64,000 nt of DNA from Panacagrimonas sp052387695 (lineage in GTDB: Bacteria > Pseudomonadota > Gammaproteobacteria > Nevskiales > Nevskiaceae): assembly GCA_052387695.1 (NCBI GenBank), contig JBQTIX010000044.1, forward strand, positions 54,620 through 118,619. Direction: 5' to 3'. The notes beneath the pieces are model-generated. The model did not search any database. It was not told where the DNA came from and saw only the letters and a program-made list of their open reading frames with translations. Positions 29,281-42,231 of the stretch are shown here, one piece after another (positions within the stretch are counted from its first letter, which is position 1; the number at the start of each line of letters is the position of its first letter). The translations under genes were made by a program, and so were the position numbers.

Positions 29281-29940
29281 ATGACCGCCACCCCCACCGC
29301 GCTCCTGGCCGGCCATACCGGCCTTGTCGGCCGCCAGCTTCTGACGCAACTGCTGCGTGAAGGCCACTACGGCCGGGTGCTCACCGTCGGGCGCCGTCTT
29401 CCGGACCATACGCATCCGCGCCTGCAATCGATTAAGACCGAGTTGGGCGAGCTGTCCGGACGGGGCACCGCGCTTGCCGCCGATGACGTGTACTGCTGCC
29501 TGGGGACCACGATGCGGGCCGCGGGTTCCCGGGCCGCATTCGAGCGCGTGGATTACCACATGGTGGTGGACCTCGCGCGCGCCACCCGCGCGGCCGGCGC
29601 AAAGCGCTTCTTCATGGTTTCCTCGCTGTCGGCCAGTGCGCGTTCACCGGTGTTCTACAGCCGCGTCAAGGGCCGCGCCGAACAGGCGGTATCCGAGATC
29701 GGATTCGAGACCCTGCACATTCTGCGGCCGTCGCTGCTGCTGGGGCAGCGTACCGAGCGAAGGATCGGCGAGGCGATCGCGCAGAGCATGGCGCCGCTCG
29801 CGAACCGGTTGCTGATGGGCAGGCTGGCGATGTATCGCGCCGTTCGGGGTGAAGACGTGGCGACGGCGATGGTGCAGCTTTCTGCACGCGAGGCCTTGCG
29901 CGGCACGCATGTGTGGACCTTGCCGCTGCCCTCGCCCTGA
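29281..29940 (+). CDS. NAD(P)-binding oxidoreductase, HTATIP2/YwnB-like
   Basis: 219 aa from ATG 29281. The motif LLAGHTGLVGRQLL is the Rossmann G-x-x-G-x-x-G; FMVSSLSAS and YSRVKGRAE (Y-x3-K) follow. Atypical SDRs of this kind are NAD(P)H-dependent reductases of unknown substrate. It ends 9 nt before the sulfotransferase. Confidence 0.85.
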   Translation: MTATPTALLAGHTGLVGRQLLTQLLREGHYGRVLTVGRRLPDHTHPRLQSIKTELGELSGRGTALAADDVYCCLGTTMRAAGSRAAFERVDYHMVVDLARATRAAGAKRFFMVSSLSASARSPVFYSRVKGRAEQAVSEIGFETLHILRPSLLLGQRTERRIGEAIAQSMAPLANRLLMGRLAMYRAVRGEDVATAMVQLSAREALRGTHVWTLPLPSP

Positions 29941-29949
29941 GCTTTCACC

Positions 29950-30756
29950 ATGTCGATCGGCCTGCTGCTCAACGGTGATGTCGCCAGCTATTTTCGCGAG
30001 AACGCCGATGTGCCGGGCGTCTTGTGGGTGTTCCAGCACATCCCCAAGACCGCGGGCAGTTCGTTCCGCACCGAGATCGCGCGCAGGCTGCGGCCGCAGG
30101 CCAACGTCGCGGTCAACGGCATGGGCGGACGTCATTTCTCGTCGGTCCAGGAGGCGCTGGACACGTTTCTCGACGAGCTTCCCCGGCGCAAATTCCGTTT
30201 CGCATCGGGGCACCTGAATCGCCGGCAGATCGCCTCGATAGAGACGTGCGGCCGGCCTGTGCGGCTGGCCACCATGCTGCGCAAGCCGGTCGACCGCGTG
30301 ATTTCCGATTTTCGGTATCAGCGCACACCCAAGCATGCCGGGCACCAGAAGTTCATCGCGCAATTCCCGGACTTCGAGTCCTACCTGGAATCACGCAGTT
30401 CGCAGAATCGCATGTTCGAATACCTCAGGACGGGCAGTGCTTCCAGTGCGGACAGCGTGATCGCAGACCTGGAGGCGAACTACACCTTCGTCGGCCTCAC
30501 CGAGATGTATCCGCTGGCGCGGCATCTGCTGTTCACGCTCCTCGGCATCGAGCAGACGCCCGCTCCCGAGTCGCGCAACCGCACCCAGGCCAGCTCCGAC
30601 AACGAGATTCCCAACCTCGATACGCTGCGCGAGCGGATCTCCCGACTCAACGCCGATGACGAGGCGATCTACAGCCATTTCCTGGGCCGGTATCGGGAGA
30701 ATCGCGAAGCGATCGTGCAGTTTCTGCGTGATCGGCGTCGGCGGTCCGGGGATTGA
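29950..30756 (+). CDS. Sulfotransferase-family protein
   Basis: 268 aa. FQHIPKTAGSSFRTEIAR is the PAPS 5'-phosphosulfate-binding loop of membrane-type sulfotransferases; FASGHLNR and MLRKPVDRVISDFRYQ (PAPS 3'-phosphate region, R...S) follow. No membrane helix is seen. Substrate unknown. Confidence 0.85.
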   Translation: MSIGLLLNGDVASYFRENADVPGVLWVFQHIPKTAGSSFRTEIARRLRPQANVAVNGMGGRHFSSVQEALDTFLDELPRRKFRFASGHLNRRQIASIETCGRPVRLATMLRKPVDRVISDFRYQRTPKHAGHQKFIAQFPDFESYLESRSSQNRMFEYLRTGSASSADSVIADLEANYTFVGLTEMYPLARHLLFTLLGIEQTPAPESRNRTQASSDNEIPNLDTLRERISRLNADDEAIYSHFLGRYRENREAIVQFLRDRRRRSGD

Positions 30757-30853
30757 AGGAACGCCTTTTCGTTCGGCGTCTGTCGCAGGGCAATTGACGC
30801 GGTGCGTAGCCCGGCACGGACCTGGCGTCCTGCTTTCAAGTCGTTGATATCCG

Positions 30854-30893
30854 CTTATCCGCATAAGAGGATAAGGGGATTACAATAACCCCC
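30854..30893 (+). promoter_or_regulatory. Hairpin leader over the metH ribosome binding site
   Basis: CTTATCC (30854-30860) pairs with GGATAAG (30869-30875), and the following GGGG can pair with CCCC just before the ATG (30894). The two helices compete around the region where the ribosome would bind. I see no match to known SAH, SAM or cobalamin riboswitch motifs. Confidence 0.35.
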
Positions 30894-34784
<3,891 letters not shown>

Positions 34785-35035
34785 TTCTGGATCGCGCCGG
34801 AGATCATGACGATCTCCGTACCTGCGCGGCATGCCCGTCGTTGCCGGCCGGAGGATCGATCACCTTGCGGCAAGCATCGCCCCGGCGCGGGGTATCCAGC
34901 CGCTGACACTCGGAACAGGCATCGCTGGACTATCCTGAATGCAAGGCTGGGGCCGCATGTGAAAATGGATGCGCCCCGGGGTCACGTTGTCTTGCACCAC
35001 CGCCGGGAATGTTCCCGGCCCACGGGATGGCTGCC

Positions 35036-37021
35036 ATGAGCTTGGGACGAATCTTGATCGCGCTGCTGCTCGGTGCCCCTTTTGCCTCGCGCGCCGAGCC
35101 GGTCCCCGCGAAGGACTTCGCCCGCTTCGCGCAGTACGACGAGGTCGAGATTTCGCCGAACGGTGAATACCTGGCGGTTCGTGCGCCGCTGGGGCAGACC
35201 AAGACGCTCGCGGTCCTGCGCTTGAGCGACCTGAAAGTGATGACCGCAATCAATCCGGAGGACGGCGAACAGGTCGCGGGCTTTGCGTGGGTCGGACCCG
35301 ACCGGTTGATGTATTCGCAGGCCCAGTCGAATGGGTTTCTCGCCCAACCCTATCTGACCGGGGAGTTGTTCGCGATCAATGCGGACGGCAAGCAGGCGCA
35401 GTATCTGTATGGCTATCGCGGCAAGACACAGGGGCGCCTGACCACCACCCTGGCATATGGTCAGGCATCGCTGTTCAGCTCGTTTCGGGACGATCCGAAG
35501 CGCGCGCTCATATCCGTTCGCGCTTTCGACGCCAGCGAGCGCACACCGGAACGCATCGATCAGATCGACGTCTACACCGGCCAGCGCGCGGAAGTGACGC
35601 GTGCGCCGGCACCCGGTGGCGCCTCGTTCGCCGCCGACGCGCAGGGGCAGGTGCGCTATGTCTCCGTCACCGACCCGGAGTCACGCATCTTTACGCGGAG
35701 TTGGTGGCGAGCCCCGGACGAGCGCGACTGGCGCGAGGAACCGGTCTTCGCGGGAAAGCCGACCCGATCGAGCCCACTGAATTTTTCTGCCGATGGCAAG
35801 GCGATCTACCTGTCCTCGACCGAGGGCGGCGACAAGACCTGCCTGGTGCGGCGCGACTTCGACGAGGCCGCGACCCGCACCGTGCTCGCCTGCGACGACA
35901 ACGGCGATCTCGTGGAGGTGCTGTACGCGTCCGACGGCCATACGCCGCTGGCGGTCGTGTTCGCCGCTGGCAGGCCGGAAATCCGCTGGCTGGAAACGGA
36001 GCATCCCGAGCGCCGCATCCTGCAAAGGCTGTCGGCCAGTTTCGGCGGCGATTGGGCGGAGCCGGTGTCGGCGACCCGCGATGGTTCGAAACTCGTCCTG
36101 TTCGTGAGCGGTGATCGCAATCCGGGAGACTATTACCTGTACGACCGCGCCACCGACAAGGCGCAGTACCTGATCTCGCAGCGCACCTGGATCGATCCGG
36201 AGCAGATGGCCGAGCAGCGTGTCGTCTCGTTCAAGGCGCGCGATGGCCATCCGCTGTGGGCCTACCTGACACTACCGTCGCGGCGCAAGCAGGACGACAA
36301 GCTTCCGCTCATCGTCTACCCGCACGGGGGGCCCTTCTTCGCCCGCGATCACTGGGGCTGGGATTCCGACGCGCAGTTTCTCGCCAGCCGCGGCTACGCC
36401 GTGCTTCAGGTCAACTTCCGCGGCTCGGAGGGTTACGGCAACCAGCACGCCCTATCGGCAAAGCGCGGCTGGGGCACGCTGATGATCGACGACATCACAG
36501 ACGCCGCGCGGCAGGTGATCGAACAGGGCCTCGCGGACGGATCGCGCGTCTGCATCTATGGCGCCAGCTACGGCGGATACGCCGCGCTGATGAGCGCCGT
36601 GCGAGAGCCCGAGCTCTACCGCTGCGCGGTGAGCTACGTGGGGATCTTCGATATGGCGCTGTTCCAGCGCGATACCGATGTCTCGCGCTCACGCAGCGGC
36701 GCGCGCTATCTCGACGACTGGGTCGCGGGCACGCAGGAAGAAATCCTCAAGCATTCGCCGAGCACCTACATTGAGCGCCTCAAGGCGCCGCTGATGATCA
36801 TTCACGGCGAGTCCGACAGGCGCGTGCCTTTCACGCAGGCCCAGTCGCTGCGCAAGGTGCTCGACGCACGCAAGCATCCTTACGTCTGGCTGACCAAGGC
36901 CAATGAAGGCCACGGTTTCTATGACGAGGCCAACCGCACCGAGGTGTACGAAAAATTGCTGGCGTTCTTCGATCAGAACATCGGGGCAACGGCCACGGCG
37001 GTGGCGCCGCCGCCGGAGTGA
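35036..37021 (+). CDS. S9-family prolyl oligopeptidase-like serine peptidase
   Basis: 661 aa from ATG 35036, which yields a clean signal peptide (LIALLLGAPFASRAEP); upstream in-frame ATGs exist. An N-terminal beta-propeller is followed by an alpha/beta hydrolase domain with the nucleophile YGASYGGYAA (Ser about 511), Asp in GESDRRVPF and His in NEGHGF. Periplasmic degradation of proline-containing peptides is the family role. Confidence 0.93.
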   Translation: MSLGRILIALLLGAPFASRAEPVPAKDFARFAQYDEVEISPNGEYLAVRAPLGQTKTLAVLRLSDLKVMTAINPEDGEQVAGFAWVGPDRLMYSQAQSNGFLAQPYLTGELFAINADGKQAQYLYGYRGKTQGRLTTTLAYGQASLFSSFRDDPKRALISVRAFDASERTPERIDQIDVYTGQRAEVTRAPAPGGASFAADAQGQVRYVSVTDPESRIFTRSWWRAPDERDWREEPVFAGKPTRSSPLNFSADGKAIYLSSTEGGDKTCLVRRDFDEAATRTVLACDDNGDLVEVLYASDGHTPLAVVFAAGRPEIRWLETEHPERRILQRLSASFGGDWAEPVSATRDGSKLVLFVSGDRNPGDYYLYDRATDKAQYLISQRTWIDPEQMAEQRVVSFKARDGHPLWAYLTLPSRRKQDDKLPLIVYPHGGPFFARDHWGWDSDAQFLASRGYAVLQVNFRGSEGYGNQHALSAKRGWGTLMIDDITDAARQVIEQGLADGSRVCIYGASYGGYAALMSAVREPELYRCAVSYVGIFDMALFQRDTDVSRSRSGARYLDDWVAGTQEEILKHSPSTYIERLKAPLMIIHGESDRRVPFTQAQSLRKVLDARKHPYVWLTKANEGHGFYDEANRTEVYEKLLAFFDQNIGATATAVAPPPE

Positions 37022-37045
37022 GGTCGCTGCGCTGCGGGTCGCCCC

Positions 37046-37528
37046 TCAGTGATGATGCCCACCGGCGCCGTGGACATGCCCGTGCTGCATTTCTTCAAAA
37101 CTGGCTTCGCGCACGTCGGTGATCTCGACCGCGAAGTTGAGGTGCTGACCGGCGAGCGCATGGTTGCCGTCCACGGTGACCATGTCGCCGATCACGCGGG
37201 TGATGGTCACGCTGGTCGGGCCGTTCGGGCCCTGGGCCTGGAAGCGCATGCCGACCGAGACGTCCTTCACGCCCTGGAACGCGCGCTTGGGAACCTGCTG
37301 GATCAGCTTGTCGTTGTGCTCGCCGTACGCGTCCGCGGGCGCGATGCGCACCTTGAGCTTGTCGCCCGCAGCCTTGCCGACCAGCGCGGTTTCCAGTCCG
37401 GTGATGATGTTGCCGTGGCCGTGCAGATAGACCAGGGGCTCACCGTTCTTCGAGGCATCGAGAATCTCGCCCTTGTCGTTGGTGAGGGTGTAGAGAATGC
37501 TGACGACGGTGCGTTCGGCGACTTGCAT
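37046..37528 (-). CDS. slyD: FKBP-type peptidyl-prolyl isomerase, SlyD-like
   Basis: 160 aa from ATG 37528. ILYTLTNDKGEILDAS, PLVYLHGHGNIITGLE, an inserted-in-flap domain (PADAYGEHNDKL...VTVDGNHALAG) and a His-rich tail (HGHVHGAGGHHH). SlyD is a folding chaperone and Ni(II) carrier for hydrogenase or urease; the short His tail here suggests modest metal binding. Confidence 0.92.
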   Translation of the reverse strand: MQVAERTVVSILYTLTNDKGEILDASKNGEPLVYLHGHGNIITGLETALVGKAAGDKLKVRIAPADAYGEHNDKLIQQVPKRAFQGVKDVSVGMRFQAQGPNGPTSVTITRVIGDMVTVDGNHALAGQHLNFAVEITDVREASFEEMQHGHVHGAGGHHH

Positions 37529-37715
37529 GGCGGGATTCCGTTGGGCGAAGGGGCGCAAAAAAGGGCGCAAAGCGTAGCGCAATCGATCACGCTACGGTGA
37601 CCCTCTTTTGAAGGATGCCGACTTGAACGCAACAGGGAATCGCCAGGTCTCAGGCGTCGCCGTCGGGCAGGATGCCGGGCGACGATGAAAGCGTTGGAAC
37701 CGAGGCCACCTCTCC

Positions 37716-38945
37716 ATGTCGTCTGATGCACCTGACATGCGTTTGCCGCGCGCGCGACCCCTGCGTTCCATCCCCATCGTCCTGTGCCTTGCGCTGCTGA
37801 TGCTCGTGTCCGCCTGCAAGGACAGGACCGATGAGGACAAGGGAGGTGAGGAGGTCGCCATTCCGGTCGAGGTCGCGGTGGTCGCAACCGGTCCGATCGA
37901 GGCCGCCTACCGCGGTACCGCGACCCTCGAAGCCGAGGCCGAGGCGGTCGTCGTGGCCAAGCAGGCGGGCGTGATCGAACAGATTCTCGTGGAGGAAGGC
38001 GCGCGCGTGCGCGCCGGCCAGGTGCTGGCTCGGCTGGAGACCGACCGCCTGCGGCTGGAGCTGGCGCGGACGCAGGCCACGGCCGACAAGCTCAACCAGG
38101 ACTTCACCCGTGCCGAGTCCGTCTATCAGCGCAAGCTGATTTCGCGCGAAGCCTGGGAGGGCATCAAGTTCCAGCTCGACGGTGCGCGCGCCGCCAGCGA
38201 CCTGGCGGCGCTGGCCCTGCGCGAGGCCGAGATCCGCTCGCCGATCGAGGGCGTAGTGACGCTACGCCTCATCAAGGCCGGCAACATGATCCAGCCCGGT
38301 GCGTCCGCGTTCCGCGTGACCCGGCTCGACCGGCTGGATGCGCAGGTTTTCGTGCCCGAGCGCGACATCCACAAGCTCGCAGCCGGGCAACCGGCGACGC
38401 TCGGTGTCGATGCCTGGCCGGATCGGACTTTTGCGGGCGCGATCGAGCGCATCAACCCGGTGGTCGATGCGCAGACCGGCACGGTCAAGGTGACGGTGCG
38501 CATGGCCTCCGACCAGCCGCAACTGAAGCCCGGCATGTTCGGCAGGATCGAGGTGCTGTACGACCGGCGCGAGAACGCGGTGCTGGTGCCGCGCGACGCC
38601 GTGATCATCGAGGACGCGAGCACCTCGGTGTTCGTGGTGGCCGACGGCAAGGCGCGACGTCGTGCGGTGCGGCTGGGGTATGGCAATGCGCAGCACGCGG
38701 AAGTGCTGGAAGGGCTGAAGACCGGTGAACAGGTTGTCGTCACCGGCCAGAGCAGCCTCAAGGACGAGGCCCGGGTGGAGGTGGTGAACACGCCCGTTCG
38801 CGAGGCGGCCAAGGAACCTCAGCGTAGGTCGGGTCAAGCCCGCGTGCTTTTCGCGGGCGGACCCGACGGGCGAGGGCCGGAAAACGCGCGGGGCTTCTTG
38901 TTGAGGGCGAACGTCGGTTCCGCCCGCTTGAAGCCGCGGGCTTGA
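37716..38945 (+). CDS. RND efflux periplasmic adaptor (membrane fusion) lipoprotein
   Basis: 409 aa, lipobox LVSAC near residue 34. Biotinyl-lipoyl halves (AVVVAKQAGVIEQILVEEGA and REAEIRSPIEGVVTLRLIKAG) flank a coiled hairpin, then beta-barrel and membrane-proximal domains ending near VEVVNTPV (about residue 365). The last about 40 residues, including the TGA stop, come from repeat family B (38824-38955), an addition seen in no adaptor I know. It is followed 34 bp later by two RND permeases. Confidence 0.92.
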   Translation: MSSDAPDMRLPRARPLRSIPIVLCLALLMLVSACKDRTDEDKGGEEVAIPVEVAVVATGPIEAAYRGTATLEAEAEAVVVAKQAGVIEQILVEEGARVRAGQVLARLETDRLRLELARTQATADKLNQDFTRAESVYQRKLISREAWEGIKFQLDGARAASDLAALALREAEIRSPIEGVVTLRLIKAGNMIQPGASAFRVTRLDRLDAQVFVPERDIHKLAAGQPATLGVDAWPDRTFAGAIERINPVVDAQTGTVKVTVRMASDQPQLKPGMFGRIEVLYDRRENAVLVPRDAVIIEDASTSVFVVADGKARRRAVRLGYGNAQHAEVLEGLKTGEQVVVTGQSSLKDEARVEVVNTPVREAAKEPQRRSGQARVLFAGGPDGRGPENARGFLLRANVGSARLKPRA

Positions 38946-38955
38946 ACCGACCTAC
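38824..38955. repeat. Palindromic element family B, copy 1 (forms the adaptor C-terminus)
   Basis: Starts GTAGGTCGGGTCAAGCCCGC and ends GCGGGCTTGAACCGACCTAC, with a GC-rich core. A related copy is at 47007-47122 (same right end). Directly after it, ACCGACCT is repeated twice more before the permease start. Confidence 0.85.
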
Positions 38956-38979
38956 AACCGACCTGCAACCGACCTGCCC

Positions 38980-41900
38980 ATGAACTGGGTCGAACTCTGC
39001 ACGCGGCGCCCCGTCGCGATCAGCATGCTGACCCTGGCGGTGCTGCTGTTCGGCTTCGTCGCGCAGTCACGGCTGGAAGTGACCCTGCTGCCGGACCTGA
39101 GCTATCCCACGCTCACCGTGCGTACCGAGTTGCCCGGCGCGGCGCCGGAGGAAATCGAAACCCTGCTGGCCAAGCCCATCGAGGAAGCGGTGGGCGTGAT
39201 CAGAAACGTGCGCAGAGTCAGCTCGGTGTCGCAGGCCGAGCGCGCGGACGTGCGACTGGAGTTCAACTGGGGCACGAAGATGGACTTCGCCGTGCTCGAC
39301 GTGCGTGAGAAGCTTGACGCGCTCGAACTGCCGCGCGAGTCACGCCGCCCGGTGGTGCTGCGCTTCGATCCGGGCGAGGACCCGATCCTGCGTTACGGCC
39401 TGGCGCTGAAATCCGCTTCGTCCAAGGCCGACGAGGCCGCGCTCAAGCGTCTGCGCCGCCTCGCCGAGGATGAAATCCAGAAGCCGCTCGAAGGCGTTGA
39501 TGGCGTCGCCGCGGTGAAAATTTCGGGCGGGCTCGAAGACGAGGTCCAGGTGCGGGTGGACCTGTCGCGGCTGTCGCAGTTCGGACTCACGCTGGAGCGC
39601 GTGGCCGAACGCCTGAGCGCCGAGAATGCCAACGTCTCGGGCGGCCGCGTCGAGCAGGGCGCGGCGAGTTACCTGGTGCGAACGCTCAACCAGTTTCGCT
39701 CGCTCGACGAAATGCGCGACACCATCCTGCTGACGCGTGATCGTGCAACGACGGACGCGGATGGCAGCGGCCGGCCGGTGTACCTGCGCGACGTCGCCGA
39801 GGTGCGCTCCGGCTTCAAGGAGCGCGAGGCCATCATCCGGATCGATGGCGAGGAGGCAGTCGAGATTGCGCTGTACAAGGAAGGCGACGGCAACACGGTG
39901 TCGGTTGCGCAGCGTGCGCACGAGCGTATCGAGGAACTGCGCAAGCGCCTGCCACCGGAACTCGAATTCAAGACGCTGTACGACCAGTCGCGTTTCATTG
40001 GCGAGGCGATCGCCGAAGTGAAGACGGCGGCGCTGGAAGGCGCGCTGCTGTCGGTCCTGGTGCTGTACCTGTTCCTGCGCAACGCCTGGACCACGGGCAT
40101 TGTCGCCATCGCGATCCCGGTGTCGGTGATCGCGACGTTCAACCTGATGTATGGCTGGGGCCTGTCGCTCAACATCATGTCGCTCGGCGGCATCGCGCTG
40201 GCCATCGGCATGCTGGTCGACGATGCCATCGTCGTGCTCGAAAACATCCACACGCGACACGAACAGGGCATGCCGCTGCGCGAGGCCGCGGTACGCGGCA
40301 CCCGCGAGGTCGCCGGCGCGGTCACGGCGTCCACGCTGACCACGGTAGCGGTGTTCTTCCCCATGGTGTTCGTGGAAGGCATCGCCGGCCAGTTGTTTGC
40401 GGACCAGGCGCTGGTCGTGACCGGGACGCTGATGTTCTCCCTGCTCGTCTCGTTGACCCTGATTCCCATGCTGTCCACGCGCGCGGACCGGTCAACGCCG
40501 GTGCGACCCGCGACGCCCGTCCTGGATGAAGGACCGGGGTGGCGCAAGCGAGTGTCGTGCGGTCGCGTCGCGCTGCTGGAGGCCGGACCCTCGATTCTGC
40601 TCTGGCCCTTCGTTCAGATTTTCCGACTCGTCGCTGGCCTGCTCGGCGCCGTTTTCTCGCCGCTCGCAAAGCTCTGGTTGCGGGGCTACGCGGCCTTTGA
40701 ATCGACCTACCTGCGCATGCTGGACCGCGCACTCGATCATCGCGTCGCCGTCCTGCTCATCGCGACCGGCCTGTTCGCGTCATCGATCGCGATGCTGCCG
40801 CTGATCGGCGTGGAACTACTGCCGCCGTTCAACCAGGGCGAGTTCCGCGCCGAGGTGCGACTGCCACCCGGCACGCCGCTGGAGCGCACCGACGGCGTGC
40901 TGCGCGAGCTGTCGCGCGGGCTCGGCACCGAGGCGGTCGCCAGGCAGAACCTTCAGGCCAATTACACGGTCGCCGGCAACGGCAACCGTCTCGATGCCGA
41001 TACGGAGACCGGCGGCGAGAACGTGGGCAATCTCAACCTGGTTTTGCGGCCGGAGGCTTTCGAATCCGAAGCCGCGGTGATGAAGGCCGTGTCTGCGCGC
41101 ATCGAGGCCATTCCTGGCGCCGAGCATCGCTACGTGCGGCCGACCCTGTTCACCCTGGAGACGCCGCTGGAGATCGAGTTCTCCGGCTATGACCTCGATG
41201 CGCTGTCACGCGTGTCCGAGCGGCTACGCGCGCAGCTGGCGGCCAATCCACGCTACACCGAGGTGCGCACCACGCTCGCGGCCGGGCACCCGGAAATCCA
41301 GGTGCAGTTCGACCAGGAACGCGCCGCGCGCCTCGGCCTCGATACCGCGGTGCTGGCCGATCGCGTGTCGCGCACGGTGCAGGGCAGCGTCGCGACACGC
41401 TACCGGATTGGCGATCGCGAGATCGACGTGCTGGTGCGCGGCGACGAGTCCGCGCGGGCCGGGCTCGATGCCGTCGCCAACCTGATCGTGAATCCGGAAG
41501 CGAGCGAGCCGCTGCGCCTGTCCTCGGTGGCCAGGGTCACGCTCCGGACCGGGCCCAGCGAAATCCGGCGCATCGATCAGACGCGATACGTGACGCTGTC
41601 CGCCAGCCTCGTGAAAGGCGATCTGGGCGAGGCGCAGGTCGAACTGCGGCGCATGATCGCGGCCCTGCAACTACCGCTGGGTGTGAGCGTCACGCTCGCC
41701 GGCCAGAGCGAGGAGATGAAGCGCTCGTTCCAGTCCCTGCAATTCGCGCTCGCGCTCGCGGTGTTCCTGGTGTACCTGGTGATGGCCTCGCAGTTCGAGT
41801 CCCTGGTCCATCCCTTCGTCATTCTGTTCACCATTCCGCTGGCCGCGATCGGCGCGATCCTCTCGCTGTTCCTGACCGGCTCGGTGATCAACGTCGTTGC

Positions 41901-42231
41901 GCTGATCGGGATGATCGTGCTCGCGGGCATCGTGGTGAAGAACGGCATCGTGCTGATCGATCTGGTCAACCGCCTGCGCTCGGAAGGCCACCCTGTGCGC
42001 GAGGCGCTGATGCAGGCCGGACGCTCGCGGTTGCGGCCGATCCTGATGACCACGCTGACGACCCTGCTCGGGCTTCTGCCGATGGCGATTGCCGGCAGCG
42101 AGGGCGCGGAAGTCCGACGGCCGCTGGCGATCACGGTGATCGGCGGGCTGTCGGTTTCGACCCTGCTGACCCTGATCGTGATTCCGGCGGTGTATTCGCT
42201 GGTGAGTCGCGATGCGGAGCGGCGCACATGA
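38980..42231 (+). CDS. RND-family efflux permease 1
   Basis: 1083 aa, 12 transmembrane helices expected. It begins NWVELCTRRPVAISMLTLAV; helix 4 region has GGIALAIGMLVDDAIVVLEN with the DD pair needed for proton flow; porter domain segments and YLVMASQFESLVHPF precede the second half. By family it exports hydrophobic drugs, dyes or metals with the adaptor upstream. A 60-residue insert between helix 6 and 7 (near residue 510) is longer than usual. Confidence 0.95.
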   Translation: MNWVELCTRRPVAISMLTLAVLLFGFVAQSRLEVTLLPDLSYPTLTVRTELPGAAPEEIETLLAKPIEEAVGVIRNVRRVSSVSQAERADVRLEFNWGTKMDFAVLDVREKLDALELPRESRRPVVLRFDPGEDPILRYGLALKSASSKADEAALKRLRRLAEDEIQKPLEGVDGVAAVKISGGLEDEVQVRVDLSRLSQFGLTLERVAERLSAENANVSGGRVEQGAASYLVRTLNQFRSLDEMRDTILLTRDRATTDADGSGRPVYLRDVAEVRSGFKEREAIIRIDGEEAVEIALYKEGDGNTVSVAQRAHERIEELRKRLPPELEFKTLYDQSRFIGEAIAEVKTAALEGALLSVLVLYLFLRNAWTTGIVAIAIPVSVIATFNLMYGWGLSLNIMSLGGIALAIGMLVDDAIVVLENIHTRHEQGMPLREAAVRGTREVAGAVTASTLTTVAVFFPMVFVEGIAGQLFADQALVVTGTLMFSLLVSLTLIPMLSTRADRSTPVRPATPVLDEGPGWRKRVSCGRVALLEAGPSILLWPFVQIFRLVAGLLGAVFSPLAKLWLRGYAAFESTYLRMLDRALDHRVAVLLIATGLFASSIAMLPLIGVELLPPFNQGEFRAEVRLPPGTPLERTDGVLRELSRGLGTEAVARQNLQANYTVAGNGNRLDADTETGGENVGNLNLVLRPEAFESEAAVMKAVSARIEAIPGAEHRYVRPTLFTLETPLEIEFSGYDLDALSRVSERLRAQLAANPRYTEVRTTLAAGHPEIQVQFDQERAARLGLDTAVLADRVSRTVQGSVATRYRIGDREIDVLVRGDESARAGLDAVANLIVNPEASEPLRLSSVARVTLRTGPSEIRRIDQTRYVTLSASLVKGDLGEAQVELRRMIAALQLPLGVSVTLAGQSEEMKRSFQSLQFALALAVFLVYLVMASQFESLVHPFVILFTIPLAAIGAILSLFLTGSVINVVALIGMIVLAGIVVKNGIVLIDLVNRLRSEGHPVREALMQAGRSRLRPILMTTLTTLLGLLPMAIAGSEGAEVRRPLAITVIGGLSVSTLLTLIVIPAVYSLVSRDAERRT

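Noticed and set aside
30782..30893. SAH or cobalamin riboswitch upstream of metH
   Set aside because: Only simple hairpins are visible; no conserved riboswitch motifs were found in the 110 nt upstream.
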